DNA of 64,000 nt from NCBI RefSeq assembly GCF_022376835.1, contig NZ_CP084606.1, positions 1,234,501-1,298,500 of the forward strand. The letters are read 5' to 3'. Shown piece after piece: positions 19,632-27,375 of the stretch. Below the pieces are notes generated by a model. It ran no database searches. It worked only from the letters and a program-made list of their open reading frames with translations, and was not told the origin of the DNA. Source of the stretch: Brucepastera parasyntrophica. GTDB lineage: Bacteria; Spirochaetota; Spirochaetia; Treponematales; Treponemataceae. Position 1 is the first letter of the stretch; every line of letters begins with the position of its first letter. Position numbers and translations under genes: made by a program.

Positions 19632-19889
19632 TTACACATTGCTATGTGTAAACAGTCTGCCCTCCTGCCGCATTTTATATTATACATTAATATATCCGGA
19701 AGAAAGGCGGAATATATTTTTTTCTTACACATAGTAATGTGTAAGAAAAAACAGAAATTTTCCGGCGCTGTTTTTACATATATTTCCACCCGGATTTTTA
19801 CACATACTATTGTGTAAAAAATCAGAAATATACCGTTTCCGGTTTTATGAATATCTTATGCGGAAAAACTTACACATCAGTATGTGTAA
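19632..19889. repeat. Palindrome array B, four units with wider spacing
   Basis: Units of the TTACACAT-N4-ATGTGTAA family at 19632-19651, 19725-19744, 19798-19817 and 19870-19889; cores TGCT, AGTA, ACTA and CAGT. Steps are 93, 73 and 72 bp, unlike the 32-bp arrays. Two units are extended by flanking T and A runs that lengthen the dyad. The units fill the 428-base gap between glnQ-like and peroxiredoxin genes. No gene is seen there. Confidence 0.88.
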
Positions 19890-19925
19890 AGCCCCGAGGC
19901 GCTAACGCTTCACATATGTCCGCAC

Positions 19926-19963
19926 AAAAAAACCTCCCGGAAAACTTCCACGGAAGTTTTCCG
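19926..19963 (-). terminator. Rho-independent terminator of the peroxiredoxin gene
   Basis: Stem CGGAAAACTT with its complement (19938-19947 and 19954-19963), followed on the minus strand by a T7 run (19926-19932). Confidence 0.85.
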
Positions 19964-19997
19964 AAAGGCCGTAAGGAGCAACGCATGAAAAAACTGC

Positions 19998-20639
19998 TTA
20001 TAGTGATTTATAGCTGAACCACCAGTCGTAGCCTTCATATTTTTTCTTGAATTCTTCAGCGCCCTTGACTGTTCCCGGAGGCGGAATAATAACCTTTTCG
20101 CCGATAAGGTCATTGCTCGGCCAGTTTGCCGGCATGGCTACGCCTTCCCTGTCGGAAATCTGGAGGGCGGTTACCGCGCGGAGTATTTCCTGCATATTGC
20201 GCCCGATCTCCTGCGGATAATACAGCGTAAGCCGGAGCTTTCCCGCCGGATCAACAATAAAAACGGCGCGGACTGTATTGGTCCCCTTGCCCGGATGCAG
20301 CATACCCAGTTTCATTGCGAGGGCATCGTTCGCCGCGATTACCGGAAAGGTTATATCAATATCAAGGTTTTCTTTTATCCACTCAATCCATTTGATATGG
20401 CTGGTTATCTGATCAATGGACATTCCGATCAGCTTGACGCCTATTTTGTCGAATTCGGGCATGAGCTTCTGGAAGCCGGCAAATTCAGTTGTACATACCG
20501 GTGTAAAATCCGCAGGATGGCTGAAAAGGATAAACCAGCTTCCCTTCATATCCTGGGGCAGCTTCATGGGCCCCTGGGTAGTCTTTACCTCAATCTCGGG
20601 AAACATATCGCCCAGCAGGGGCATATTCATTTCTTCCAT
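19998..20639 (-). CDS. Peroxiredoxin (AhpC/Prx6 class)
   Basis: 213 residues. It reduces peroxides by a thiol mechanism. The active-site motif is [13 protein letters not shown], with Cys as peroxidatic residue. The long C-terminal domain ([30 protein letters not shown]) is typical of Prx6-like enzymes of anaerobes. RBS AGGAGG is five bases before ATG 20639. Single-gene unit with its own terminator. The electron donor is not encoded nearby. Confidence 0.92.
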   Translation of the reverse strand: MEEMNMPLLGDMFPEIEVKTTQGPMKLPQDMKGSWFILFSHPADFTPVCTTEFAGFQKLMPEFDKIGVKLIGMSIDQITSHIKWIEWIKENLDIDITFPVIAANDALAMKLGMLHPGKGTNTVRAVFIVDPAGKLRLTLYYPQEIGRNMQEILRAVTALQISDREGVAMPANWPSNDLIGEKVIIPPPGTVKGAEEFKKKYEGYDWWFSYKSL

Positions 20640-20812
20640 ATTTTCCTCCTCTGTATTTTTATATACCGGAACATTTCCGGATAAACTGTACCAGAATATA
20701 AGTTAACCAAATTAAACAAAAAAAACAAATTTTATCCGCGGGAAATAAAAAAAACAACGTATTGCTTCTGGTAACTTGCATAAGCTATATAAAGAATTGT
20801 ACTGTGGTACCC

Positions 20813-21331
20813 ATGGAAGAAACAGAATACAGAGGTTCAGGTTTTATAACCTTCGAGGATTATATCCGGTTTATCAGAAAGTATCTTTCCGAATTTCTGC
20901 TCAGAAAAAATATGCGCTGGTATATCATATGCGCGGCCGCTTTATCAATCATAACCGTCTGCTCATTTTATTTTCTGCCGGCATATTCAGCGCAGAGAAT
21001 AAGCCTTATCGGCTGGGGACTGTTTCTCGCTGTCGGTATTATTTTTATACTCCTTTTTTTCCAGAAAAAGACATACAGGAAAACATATGAATCAAATAAA
21101 TTTTTTACTGAAAAAGTGGAATATGTAATAACTGAAAATGAAATCCGTATTTCTTCCGAAAGCAGCGCCGAAAAATTAACGAAAGATAAAATTTACCGCA
21201 TCCTTTTTGATAAGGATGTTGTGTATATTTTTATCGCGGAAAATATGGCGCATATCCTGAAACAGAGCTATTTTGCTGATGAAGCAATCTTTGATGAAGT
21301 GAAAAACTTCATCAGGATTAATTATATGTAA
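20813..21331 (+). CDS. YcxB-like membrane protein
   Basis: 172 residues from the ATG at 20813. Two membrane helices are visible (WYIICAAALSIITVCSFYF and LIGWGLFLAVGIIFILLFF). They are followed by a soluble beta-rich domain with KDKIYRILFDKDVVYIFIA, resembling the C-terminal half of YcxB-like proteins. Function of the family is not established. The open frame begins earlier at 20762, but that start has no ribosome site; the one chosen is also weak. It lies between peroxiredoxin and pyrF and does not obviously belong to either unit. Confidence 0.6.
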   Translation: MEETEYRGSGFITFEDYIRFIRKYLSEFLLRKNMRWYIICAAALSIITVCSFYFLPAYSAQRISLIGWGLFLAVGIIFILLFFQKKTYRKTYESNKFFTEKVEYVITENEIRISSESSAEKLTKDKIYRILFDKDVVYIFIAENMAHILKQSYFADEAIFDEVKNFIRINYM

Positions 21332-21408
21332 GGCCCGGAGCAGGCGAAAGGGTAAAAATGTTTCCGCTCCGCTGGATTCCGTTTTAATTTCATGCTAGAA
21401 TTAAAGAT

Positions 21409-22347
21409 ATGGATAAAAAAGCTTATGAAATGACGCGCCTGCAGGCGCTGTGCAGCGAAAAGGGGCCCCTGTGTATAGGACTGGATACTGATCCTTCCTA
21501 TATTCCGCCCGAAATTCTCCGCCTGCATGATTCACCCGCGCAGGCTGTGCTTGCCTATAACAGAGCTCTTATATCAGAAACAGCCCGGCACGCGGCCTGC
21601 TTCAAAGTACAGATTGCCTATTATGAGGCAATGGGTATTGAAGGACTTTCCGTATATTCGGAAACGCTGAAAACCGTCCGCTCGGCCGGGATTCCCGTTA
21701 TTGCCGATATAAAACGGGGCGATATAGCGGACACGGCAAAGGCCTATGCCCGGGCCCATTTTTCAGGCGACTTTGAGGCTGATATTATTACGCTGAATCC
21801 CTATATGGGCTTTGACACCCTTGCGCCCTTCCTTGAATTTGTAGGACAGACAGGCAAGGGTATTTTTGTGCTCCTCAAAACTTCAAATCCCGGAATGAAA
21901 GATATTGAATGGCTCCGGCTCGATCCGGAACACAGCAGGGAGGTGCGGGTGCTGGACGTAGTCGGCAGCGGCATTGAAAACATTTCGGGCCGGTTCGGAC
22001 AATATTTAGCGAAAGACTGCTCACCTGTCGGCGTTGTTGTAGGCTGTACCGACGAAGAAGAAGCTGAAGCTATCCGCAGTCGGTATCCCAATCTCTTCTT
22101 TCTGATACCCGGTTACGGGTCACAGGGAGGTGTGGCGCGGATCGCGGCACTGCTTCTCGGCCGCGCAGGCGGCACGGTCAACTCTTCAAGAGGTATTCTA
22201 TGCGCCTGGCAAAAGGACCCTTCACTCTCGCTGAAGATGACATCCAATTCCCTTACACTTGATGATATAGTCGAATCAGCCGCCAGGGCGGCCTTTAACT
22301 CAAAGGCGGAACTGACCGGCGCGAAAAAAACACTTGCAGGAGGCTGA
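21409..22347 (+). CDS. pyrF: Orotidine 5'-phosphate decarboxylase (type 2)
   Basis: 312 residues. It converts OMP to UMP, the last step of UMP synthesis. Visible are LCIGLDTDPSYIPPE near the N-terminus, CFKVQIAYYEAMG, and the catalytic DIKRGDIADTAKAYA with the Asp/Lys network. The length fits the longer PyrF group 2. It is followed closely by pyrK and pyrD, so the three form a pyrimidine operon. An inverted repeat (TTTAATTT...GAATTAAA) just before the start may be promoter or operator. Confidence 0.92.
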   Translation: MDKKAYEMTRLQALCSEKGPLCIGLDTDPSYIPPEILRLHDSPAQAVLAYNRALISETARHAACFKVQIAYYEAMGIEGLSVYSETLKTVRSAGIPVIADIKRGDIADTAKAYARAHFSGDFEADIITLNPYMGFDTLAPFLEFVGQTGKGIFVLLKTSNPGMKDIEWLRLDPEHSREVRVLDVVGSGIENISGRFGQYLAKDCSPVGVVVGCTDEEEAEAIRSRYPNLFFLIPGYGSQGGVARIAALLLGRAGGTVNSSRGILCAWQKDPSLSLKMTSNSLTLDDIVESAARAAFNSKAELTGAKKTLAGG

Positions 22348-22352
22348 AAGAA

Positions 22353-23270
22353 ATGAAGTGTCCTTCCTCCATCCCCCGGATAGCCTGTTCGGCGCGCGTA
22401 CGGGCAAACAGGGAAATCGAACAGTCGGTTTTCGAACTCGTAATTGAGCGGAAAATAACGGCATATGAAACAGGGCCTGAGACCGGCCCTGCGGAGAAGA
22501 CAGTTTCCATTCCTGCTCCGTGTCCGGGACAGTTTTTTATGCTCAGGGCCAGGCCCTCCGGAGTCCTTCTCGGGCGGCCGATAAGCATTTTCAAATCCGA
22601 TAAAACCACACTGACTTTTTTGATACTTAAAAAAGGCGCCGGCACCGAAGAACTCTGCTCTCTCCGGAAAGGCGACCATGTTGATATTCTGGGGCCGGTC
22701 GGCAACCACTTTATGCAGCCTGACGAGCTTTTTTCCGAGGAAAGAAAAAAAGAACTTGTCGCCGGTAAAAATGACGGATTGCTTGCATCGGCGATCTCCT
22801 ATCTGCTTGAGACAATGCAGGCCGGTGAAACAGGCCCGCTCCGTATAGCGATCGCAGGCGGAGGCATAGGCATCGCGCCGGTAGCCGGTTTCGCCCAGAC
22901 ATTGCCTCCTTCCTCGTTTGATTTTTACGCCTGCTTCCGTTCCGATCCTTATGGAATTGAAGATATAGCGAACCGGGCAAAAAATCTCTATATAACTACC
23001 GAGGACGGTTCGGCGGGAACGCGCGGAATTCTTTCCGATATTTTTGATCCGTCAAAATATGACCTGGTCTACGCCTGCGGCCCGGTTCCCATGCTTAAAT
23101 ACATTCAGAACTGCTGTCCCGGTCATAAACCATTTGCCTTTTTGAGCCTTGAACAGCGTATGGCCTGCGGGGCCGGCGCCTGTCTCGGATGTACAGTAAA
23201 AACCATACACGGCAACCGGCGCTGCTGTGTGGATGGCCCTGTTTTTAATGCAGCGGAGGTGATTCTGTGA
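22353..23270 (+). CDS. pyrK: Dihydroorotate dehydrogenase B, electron-transfer subunit
   Basis: 305 residues. FAD and [2Fe-2S] subunit that passes electrons from dihydroorotate oxidation to NAD+. The N-terminal ferredoxin-reductase-like FAD domain includes PGQFFMLRARPSGVLLGRPIS; IAGGGIGIAPVAGFA is the nucleotide part. The iron-sulfur cysteines are in RMACGAGACLGCTVKT and RCCVDGPVF. It is longer than the common 250-260 residues, with an insertion around residues 125-150. It partners PyrD, whose GTG start overlaps its stop. Confidence 0.9.
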   Translation: MKCPSSIPRIACSARVRANREIEQSVFELVIERKITAYETGPETGPAEKTVSIPAPCPGQFFMLRARPSGVLLGRPISIFKSDKTTLTFLILKKGAGTEELCSLRKGDHVDILGPVGNHFMQPDELFSEERKKELVAGKNDGLLASAISYLLETMQAGETGPLRIAIAGGGIGIAPVAGFAQTLPPSSFDFYACFRSDPYGIEDIANRAKNLYITTEDGSAGTRGILSDIFDPSKYDLVYACGPVPMLKYIQNCCPGHKPFAFLSLEQRMACGAGACLGCTVKTIHGNRRCCVDGPVFNAAEVIL

Positions 23271-24196
23271 GCAATCTTTCAGTAACCATCGCGGGTGTGG
23301 AATTCGCAAATCCGGTTATCGCGGCCTCGGGAACCTTCGGATACGGGACCGAGTACGGAAAAATAATTGATGTGTCCCGTCTGGGAGGAATATGCTCAAA
23401 GGGACTGACGCTGGAACCCAGACAGGGGAACACCGGCATCCGCCTCCTTGAAACAGCTTCGGGTCTTATTAATTCAATCGGGCTTGAAAATCCCGGTATC
23501 CCGCATTTTGTAAAACATGAACTGAAGAAAATGCTCCGGCTCGGCCCCGTGATTATTGCGAATCTTTCAGGCTCGACAATCGAAACATATGTTGAGGGGG
23601 CAAAACTGCTTGCCCGCACCAGGGTACCCCTGATAGAACTCAATATATCCTGTCCGAATGTAAAATCGGGCGGAATGGCCTGGGGGCTGGACCCGGCCTC
23701 GGCGGCCCTTGTTATTTCGGCAGTAAAAAATGCCGCGCCGGAAAAACCCCTGATTGTTAAACTTTCTCCGAATGCTCCGGACCCGGTAGCTGTCGCAAAG
23801 ACTGCCGTGAGCGCCGGAGCGGACGCCCTCAGCCTGGTAAATACCTTTCAGGCCTTTTCCGTTAATATTGAAACGGGAGAACCTTTTTTTGATAATATTA
23901 CCGCGGGCCTTTCAGGGCCAGCGATCAAACCCATTGCCCTGAGAATTCTCCGTGATATTGTACTCGGCGTTCCCGAATGCGCGCCGGGCGGACCTGTTCC
24001 GGTTATCGGACTCGGGGGAATTTCAACCTGGCAGGATGCCGTTGAATTTATTATGACCGGGGCTTCCGCGGTGCAGGTCGGAACCGCGACCTTCGCCCGG
24101 CCCCACACCATGACCGATATAATAGACGGACTTTCCTCTTTTATGGACAGAAAACGATATCCGGATATTCCCTCAATGAGGGGCATCGCTCTATAA
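23267..24196 (+). CDS. pyrD: Dihydroorotate dehydrogenase (class 1B) catalytic subunit
   Basis: 309 residues, FMN TIM barrel. It oxidises dihydroorotate to orotate. Start is GTG 23267 in a GTGA overlap with pyrK, with RBS GGAGGTG. Family motifs: ELNISCPNVKSGG (active-site region with Cys), VNTFQAFSVNIE, and the FMN phosphate site GLGGISTWQDAVEFIMTGAS. The pairing with PyrK and the sequence both indicate the NAD-linked 1B type. Confidence 0.95.
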   Translation: MSNLSVTIAGVEFANPVIAASGTFGYGTEYGKIIDVSRLGGICSKGLTLEPRQGNTGIRLLETASGLINSIGLENPGIPHFVKHELKKMLRLGPVIIANLSGSTIETYVEGAKLLARTRVPLIELNISCPNVKSGGMAWGLDPASAALVISAVKNAAPEKPLIVKLSPNAPDPVAVAKTAVSAGADALSLVNTFQAFSVNIETGEPFFDNITAGLSGPAIKPIALRILRDIVLGVPECAPGGPVPVIGLGGISTWQDAVEFIMTGASAVQVGTATFARPHTMTDIIDGLSSFMDRKRYPDIPSMRGIAL

Positions 24197-24391
24197 TAGA
24201 GTCCGGCTGCTATTTTACCCTTATCTTCCTCCAGTGTAATTTATCATGAAGTATTGCAAAAAGGGGAAAGCCCCGGAAGTGCGTGTAAGTCTTTATAATA
24301 TAAGCATTTAGCAAGAAAATCTAATATTTTCTCATGTCAATCGAAAAACCCTTAAATACCCGAAAAACAGCCATTTTTACCCGAATTTAAG

Positions 24392-24409
24392 CCCTTTTTA
24401 AGGGTTTTT
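24392..24409 (+). terminator. Likely terminator of the pyr operon
   Basis: Short hairpin CCCTT-TTT-AAGGG followed by TTTTTG. It lies about 200 bases after pyrD; nothing gene-like lies between. Confidence 0.6.
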
Positions 24410-24450
24410 GTTACCTAAGTTGTTACCTTACTTTTTTTTGCTTTTTTCCA

Positions 24451-24548
24451 TTGGCGAAACAGGAAAAAATGGTAAAATCATAATTGCCGGTGTGTAGTAG
24501 AAATACTACGCATGGGTAGCTGGGCCCCGCGAAAGCAGGGCCGTTTTT
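24451..24548 (+). ncRNA. Putative small RNA A with promoter and terminator
   Basis: Promoter TTGGCG (24451-24456), 16-base spacer, TAAAAT (24473-24478). The predicted transcript starts near 24485. It contains CGGTGTGT, a GTAGTA-GAAA-TACTAC hairpin (24494-24509), then a GC hairpin with GAAA loop (about 24523-24542, one C.A mismatch) and T6. No open frame of note. A related unit follows 140 bases later. I do not recognise the RNA class. Confidence 0.5.
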
Positions 24549-24595
24549 TATGTTACGCTGATGGATATTCCTTTATTTGACCGGCTTTGTAGCAC

Positions 24596-24699
24596 TTGAA
24601 TTTTTATGCAAAAACAGTATTATTATACGTGTCTCGGTGTGTGACAGCAATGTTGCGTACGGAGAGCCCGGCCCCTCCCGCGAGGGGCAGTTTTATTTT
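24596..24699 (+). ncRNA. Putative small RNA B, paralogue of RNA A
   Basis: TTGAAT (24596-24601), 16-base spacer, TATTAT (24618-24623), start near 24630. Like RNA A it has CGGTGTGT, then a small hairpin (GCAATGTTGC), then a GGCCCC-type GC hairpin (GCCCCT...AGGGGC, 24671-24688) and TTTTATTTT. The order and the flanks match RNA A while the hairpin sequences differ, which suggests a conserved fold. Confidence 0.45.
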
Positions 24700-24773
24700 A
24701 AACAGCGCTGCTTTGCCATCAATAACAAAGTAGATATAAATCATATCGACTTTGAGTAAGTCTTTTTTTTGTG

Positions 24774-25044
24774 GGTTACGACCGTAACCAGTTTTTATGC
24801 TGTCTACAAAATAAGGTTACGACCACAACCAGTTTTTGCACTGGTTGCAAAATGAGGTTGTGACCACAACCAGCACTCATGCAACCCCTAATGCGTGGTT
24901 ATAGTTATAACCAGTTTTTACACCGCTTGTAAAATAGGGTTATAACTATAACCACGATAAATAAAAACACCCAAGAATCAAATATGGTTAACGTGTTAAC
25001 CCGGTTTTTTTTGTAGTACGCAAAACGAGGTTAACACGTTAACC
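24774..25044. repeat. Array of seven 16-bp GGTT...AACC palindromes, mainly 41-bp pitch
   Basis: Units at 24774, 24815, 24856, 24897, 24938, 24986 and 25029, each 16 bp. Steps are 41, 41, 41, 41, 48 and 43. All keep GGTT and AACC ends with a central AC or GT. The three inner arm bases differ: ACG (unit 1), ACG/CAC (unit 2), GTG (3), ATA (4 and 5), AAC (6 and 7). Symmetry is kept in all but unit 2. Units 4 and 5, and 6 and 7, are exact reverse complements. Several 25-base spacers form their own small stem (for example TTTTGCA with TGCAAAA, TTTTACA with TGTAAAA). No gene is present. Confidence 0.9.
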
Positions 25045-25079
25045 AAGAATTTTTAATCCACAGAATTTTAATCCGCCGC

Positions 25080-25162
25080 TTGACTTTTTTCCGGTATCCG
25101 TCGATAATAAAGATACCAAACTTACAGCGGATGCCCGCACCGTCACAAATGCGGATTTTTTT
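25080..25162 (+). ncRNA. Putative small RNA C with promoter and weak terminator
   Basis: TTGACT (25080-25085), 17-base spacer, GATAAT (25103-25108): a good sigma70-type promoter. The transcript would start near 25115 with ACCAAACTTACAG. It can form either GCGG-ATGC-CCGC or CCGCA...TGCGG followed by T7, two mutually exclusive hairpins, as in attenuators. The 13-base string at its start recurs at 25313-25325, where it runs into the ribosome site of the next gene. Confidence 0.45.
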
Positions 25163-25232
25163 GTCTTTTCATAATCTTGCTGATTTTTTTTCAGTTAATG
25201 ATTACCTGAAAGACCCCGACTATTGAATAATA

Positions 25233-25304
25233 GCCGAACTGTCCGGGGACCCGTGAGGGCCGGGCGCCCTGTAAGGCGTGGTAACAGTTCGGCTTTTCTT
25301 TTTT
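25233..25304 (+). ncRNA. Structured leader or small RNA D ending in a terminator
   Basis: A 10-bp closing stem GCCGAACTGT (25233-25242) with 25284-25293 encloses two small hairpins (CCC-GTGA-GGG and CGCC...GGCG), a three-way junction, and is followed by TTTTCTTTTTT. It ends 33 bases before the ATG at 25337. It is either an attenuator for that gene or an independent RNA. An open frame that crosses it from 25223 is not credible. Confidence 0.5.
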
Positions 25305-25336
25305 GCCGAAACACCAAACTTACAGGAGGTGTCACT

Positions 25337-25552
25337 ATGACATCGAAACAAACCGGATTCCGCCCCGGAATCATCCCCGCGCAATCAATCAGACTTTTTC
25401 TCGGAATCCCTCTTGACCGCCAAAAGGCCCGTGCGCTTTTATCCTATCACATCGGAGAAGTTGAAAGCTGTATCCGGTCTGCCCACGATGAAACATACAA
25501 CATCATCGCCGAACTGAAACCCTACACGGGCAACAGGAGGGTAGAAGGATGA
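25337..25552 (+). CDS. Small hypothetical protein of the accessory island
   Basis: 71 residues, MTSKQTGFRPGIIPAQSIRL onward; no family recognised. Basic N-terminus, then a helical part (GEVESCIRSAHDETYNIIAEL). A perfect AGGAGG precedes the ATG by seven bases, so it is probably expressed. The stop overlaps the next start (ATGA, 25549-25552), so the two products may work together. Low-copy regulatory proteins of mobile elements often look like this, but no function is assigned. Confidence 0.6.
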   Translation: MTSKQTGFRPGIIPAQSIRLFLGIPLDRQKARALLSYHIGEVESCIRSAHDETYNIIAELKPYTGNRRVEG

Positions 25553-26007
25553 ATGAGTTAGCCAATATCAATACCCCTGAACCGCCGCGCTCATCATCAG
25601 ACCGTCTTCGGGATTGCGTTTTATCAGCCTTCCCCGAACTTGAAGCAATTACCATGCCCGACGACTCAATGCAGGAATGGGGTATACACAGGGGAGACAT
25701 TCTTCTGTATAAACCGGTTGAAGGAGAATGCGGCCTTGATATATATGTATACACACATAACAGGCGTGTCTATGTGAGTGAGCTTGAATTTGACCATGAG
25801 ACGAATAGGATCGCCGCAACCACATACCGGGAAGGCGCAGGTAAGAGGACAGAAATAATATGTCCAAATACCCTTCCTGAATACAGTGCCGGTGAAAACA
25901 GAATCCACATAATAGGCTGCGTTATTTGGGTTATAAAAAACAACATGACATCGTTCAATAAGCTTTTCTATAATTACAAATCCTTTTTTGAATGCTATGA
26001 AAATTGA
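25549..26007 (+). CDS. S24/LexA-like protein, probably lacking the catalytic lysine
   Basis: 152 residues. The middle has TMPDDSMQEWGIHRGDILLYKP, which resembles the serine-nucleophile strand of S24 peptidases and phage repressors (xDSM...GDxxxx). The second catalytic residue, a lysine in a following strand, is not visible where expected (RRVYVSELEFD). There is no N-terminal helix-turn-helix. It may be a repressor remnant or a partner of the 71-residue protein upstream. The last 25 residues are AT-rich and aromatic. Confidence 0.5.
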   Translation: MNELANINTPEPPRSSSDRLRDCVLSAFPELEAITMPDDSMQEWGIHRGDILLYKPVEGECGLDIYVYTHNRRVYVSELEFDHETNRIAATTYREGAGKRTEIICPNTLPEYSAGENRIHIIGCVIWVIKNNMTSFNKLFYNYKSFFECYEN

Positions 26008-26049
26008 CAGATAAGAAATGGGCATTAACTCTCCTAGAGAGAGTAATAC

Positions 26050-26170
26050 TTGCATCAGGTAAAATACCAGTATAATGCAAGAGCCGTTAAGACGGGGATC
26101 AGACGTCTTAACGGCTTTGGCAACAAAGCCGGGCCGCAAGGTGACTGATCCACCGCGCGGCCCTTTTTTT
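26050..26170 (+). ncRNA. Structured RNA E with promoter, possible kissing loops and terminator
   Basis: TATAAT at 26071-26076 with TTGCAT 15 bases upstream. The transcript from about 26083 has three hairpins. H1 is a perfect 13-bp stem (26082-26094 with 26104-26116), loop GGGATCAGA. H2 is CTTTG-GCAA-CAAAG. H3 is GGGCCGC...GCGGCCC (26131-26163), capped by an inner GGTG...CACC hairpin with loop ACTGATC, then T7. The H1 loop (GATCAG) and H3 loop (CTGATC) are complementary over six bases. It ends 33 bases before the DUF3102 gene: a leader/attenuator or a free RNA. Confidence 0.6.
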
Positions 26171-26202
26171 ATGCAGTGCCGTCAAGGCGAAAGGAGCAGG
26201 AC

Positions 26203-26928
26203 ATGAACGATGCGATGAAATTGAAAAAACTTATACCAACCGAAGTGAACCCTGAGTATGTTTTCAAAGATTGGAAATCCTTAGAAAATGAAATCATTGT
26301 GTGCCACGAAGGGTTAAAAAAAATGACGGCAGTCTTTGCCTTTGAAATAGGGAAACGCCTGTGTGTTGCAAAAGAAAAATTAGGACATGGAAGATTCCTG
26401 CCCTGGCTGGAAGAAAAATTTCCATTTTCTGAAAGAACAGCAAGAAGTTATATGGCATTGTATAGTTATTTCAAATCGGCAAAATTTGCCGATTTGAGTA
26501 CAAAAAATCTTAATGCCGCCATGATAGAAGCTGGTGTTATAAAACCAAAAACACAGCTTCCCGCATTAGAAGACACGCGCGCACAAGAATATGAACAAAT
26601 GAGAAAACTTTCTGAAGAAATTACAAATAACAACCGTGAATTAATAAAAGAGATATATGAATATGGTCAGAATATTTCAAAACTGCAAGCAATCGCCCCG
26701 CTTGAAAAGATAAAAATCTGTATTCCGGAGATGTCTGATTTCTCGCTGGAAGAAGCGGCTGAATATCTCCGCATCTATACCGAGATTGAAAACAACGCTG
26801 ATAAAATGGCGTTGCTGGATGACGACTATATAGAAACACTCCTTTTACCAGTTATAGAAATGTTTATTACCCGCTTAAGCACTAAATATGCAGAAAAGCA
26901 GTTAAGCAATAATACATCACAGGTTTGA
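26203..26928 (+). CDS. DUF3102-like protein
   Basis: 241 residues. The N-terminal half has AFEIGKRLCVAKEKLGHGRFLPWLEEKFPFSERTARSYM, the pattern of DUF3102 proteins, which are found in plasmids, phages and integrative elements; the exact role is unknown. The C-terminal half is helical. Start ATG 26203 has AAGGAG six bases upstream. The codon use is AT-richer than in core genes. Its upstream region is the structured RNA E. Its end overlaps the convergent HTH gene at 26917 by 12 bases. Confidence 0.65.
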   Translation: MNDAMKLKKLIPTEVNPEYVFKDWKSLENEIIVCHEGLKKMTAVFAFEIGKRLCVAKEKLGHGRFLPWLEEKFPFSERTARSYMALYSYFKSAKFADLSTKNLNAAMIEAGVIKPKTQLPALEDTRAQEYEQMRKLSEEITNNNRELIKEIYEYGQNISKLQAIAPLEKIKICIPEMSDFSLEEAAEYLRIYTEIENNADKMALLDDDYIETLLLPVIEMFITRLSTKYAEKQLSNNTSQV

Positions 26929-27126
26929 TTGCCTTGAACAAAAGGCTTTTATGTCCTGCCGGGAAATGCACCACTGCCCGTCACAGTCTTTATACGCGGG
27001 AAGTTCTTTTCTCATAATCAAGCGAAGTATAGTCAGGTAATGTACAGAAAAGAAATCAGCGGCTTCTTTTGTTGACACGATTGCAGGGAGGGTTTGTATT
27101 TTAGTTACTGTTACGGCGCTTATCAT
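26917..27126 (-). CDS. Small helix-turn-helix (excisionase-like) protein, copy 1
   Basis: 69 residues: VSTKEAADFFSVHYLTILRLIMRKELPAYKDCDGQWCISRQDIKAF. This is the MerR-like HTH of excisionase/HTH_17 proteins, which bind DNA in recombination or regulation. It is a close paralogue of the protein at 28282; both end in FCSRQSNL. Its start lies inside the end of the 54-residue HTH gene at 27101, as in the other copy. Confidence 0.75.
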   Translation of the reverse strand: MISAVTVTKIQTLPAIVSTKEAADFFSVHYLTILRLIMRKELPAYKDCDGQWCISRQDIKAFCSRQSNL

Positions 27127-27265
27127 AGTCTGTTACCGACTCCGGAACTATACGCCAGAGATTCCCTATTTTTATAGCTTCAATATATCCCATGGCCAAA
27201 AGGTAATACACCTGATGGTTTTCGAGACCTAAAAAATGTGCCGCTTGTTCAACCGTACAAAACAC
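27101..27265 (-). CDS. Small helix-turn-helix protein, copy 1 of the 54-residue type
   Basis: 54 residues from a GTG start at 27265 with AAGGA just upstream. Recognised by comparison with 28143-28307, which has the same length: this copy reads CTVEQAAHFLG...LLAMGYIEAIKIGNLWRIVPESV, the other YTVGQTAAYLH...LVLMGYIEAIKIGRVWRICPKSV. An HTH_17-like DNA-binding protein. It overlaps the 69-residue HTH gene by 26 bases. Confidence 0.65.
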   Translation of the reverse strand: MFCTVEQAAHFLGLENHQVYYLLAMGYIEAIKIGNLWRIVPESVTDYDKRRNSN

Positions 27266-27375
27266 ACTGTATCCTTATTATATGCGGAGATGGAAACATC
27301 CACTGCCGCACATAGCGTTATGACTTAAAGATACATGCTTCTTTGGCGGTTTACTGGAGGAGACGGGAACCGCCG

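Noticed and set aside
19578..19817. 79-residue frame with repeated HIxMCK peptides
   Set aside because: The peptides are translations of the TTACACAT palindromes, not a protein.
24577..24759. 60-residue frame in the RNA B region
   Set aside because: It runs through a promoter and terminator hairpin and has no ribosome site.
24774..25044. CRISPR array in the island
   Set aside because: The repeated 16-bp parts differ between units and the spacers are partly conserved, the reverse of a CRISPR.
25223..25552. 109-residue frame covering RNA D
   Set aside because: It starts inside a hairpin-terminator region; the internal ATG at 25337 with AGGAGG is far better.
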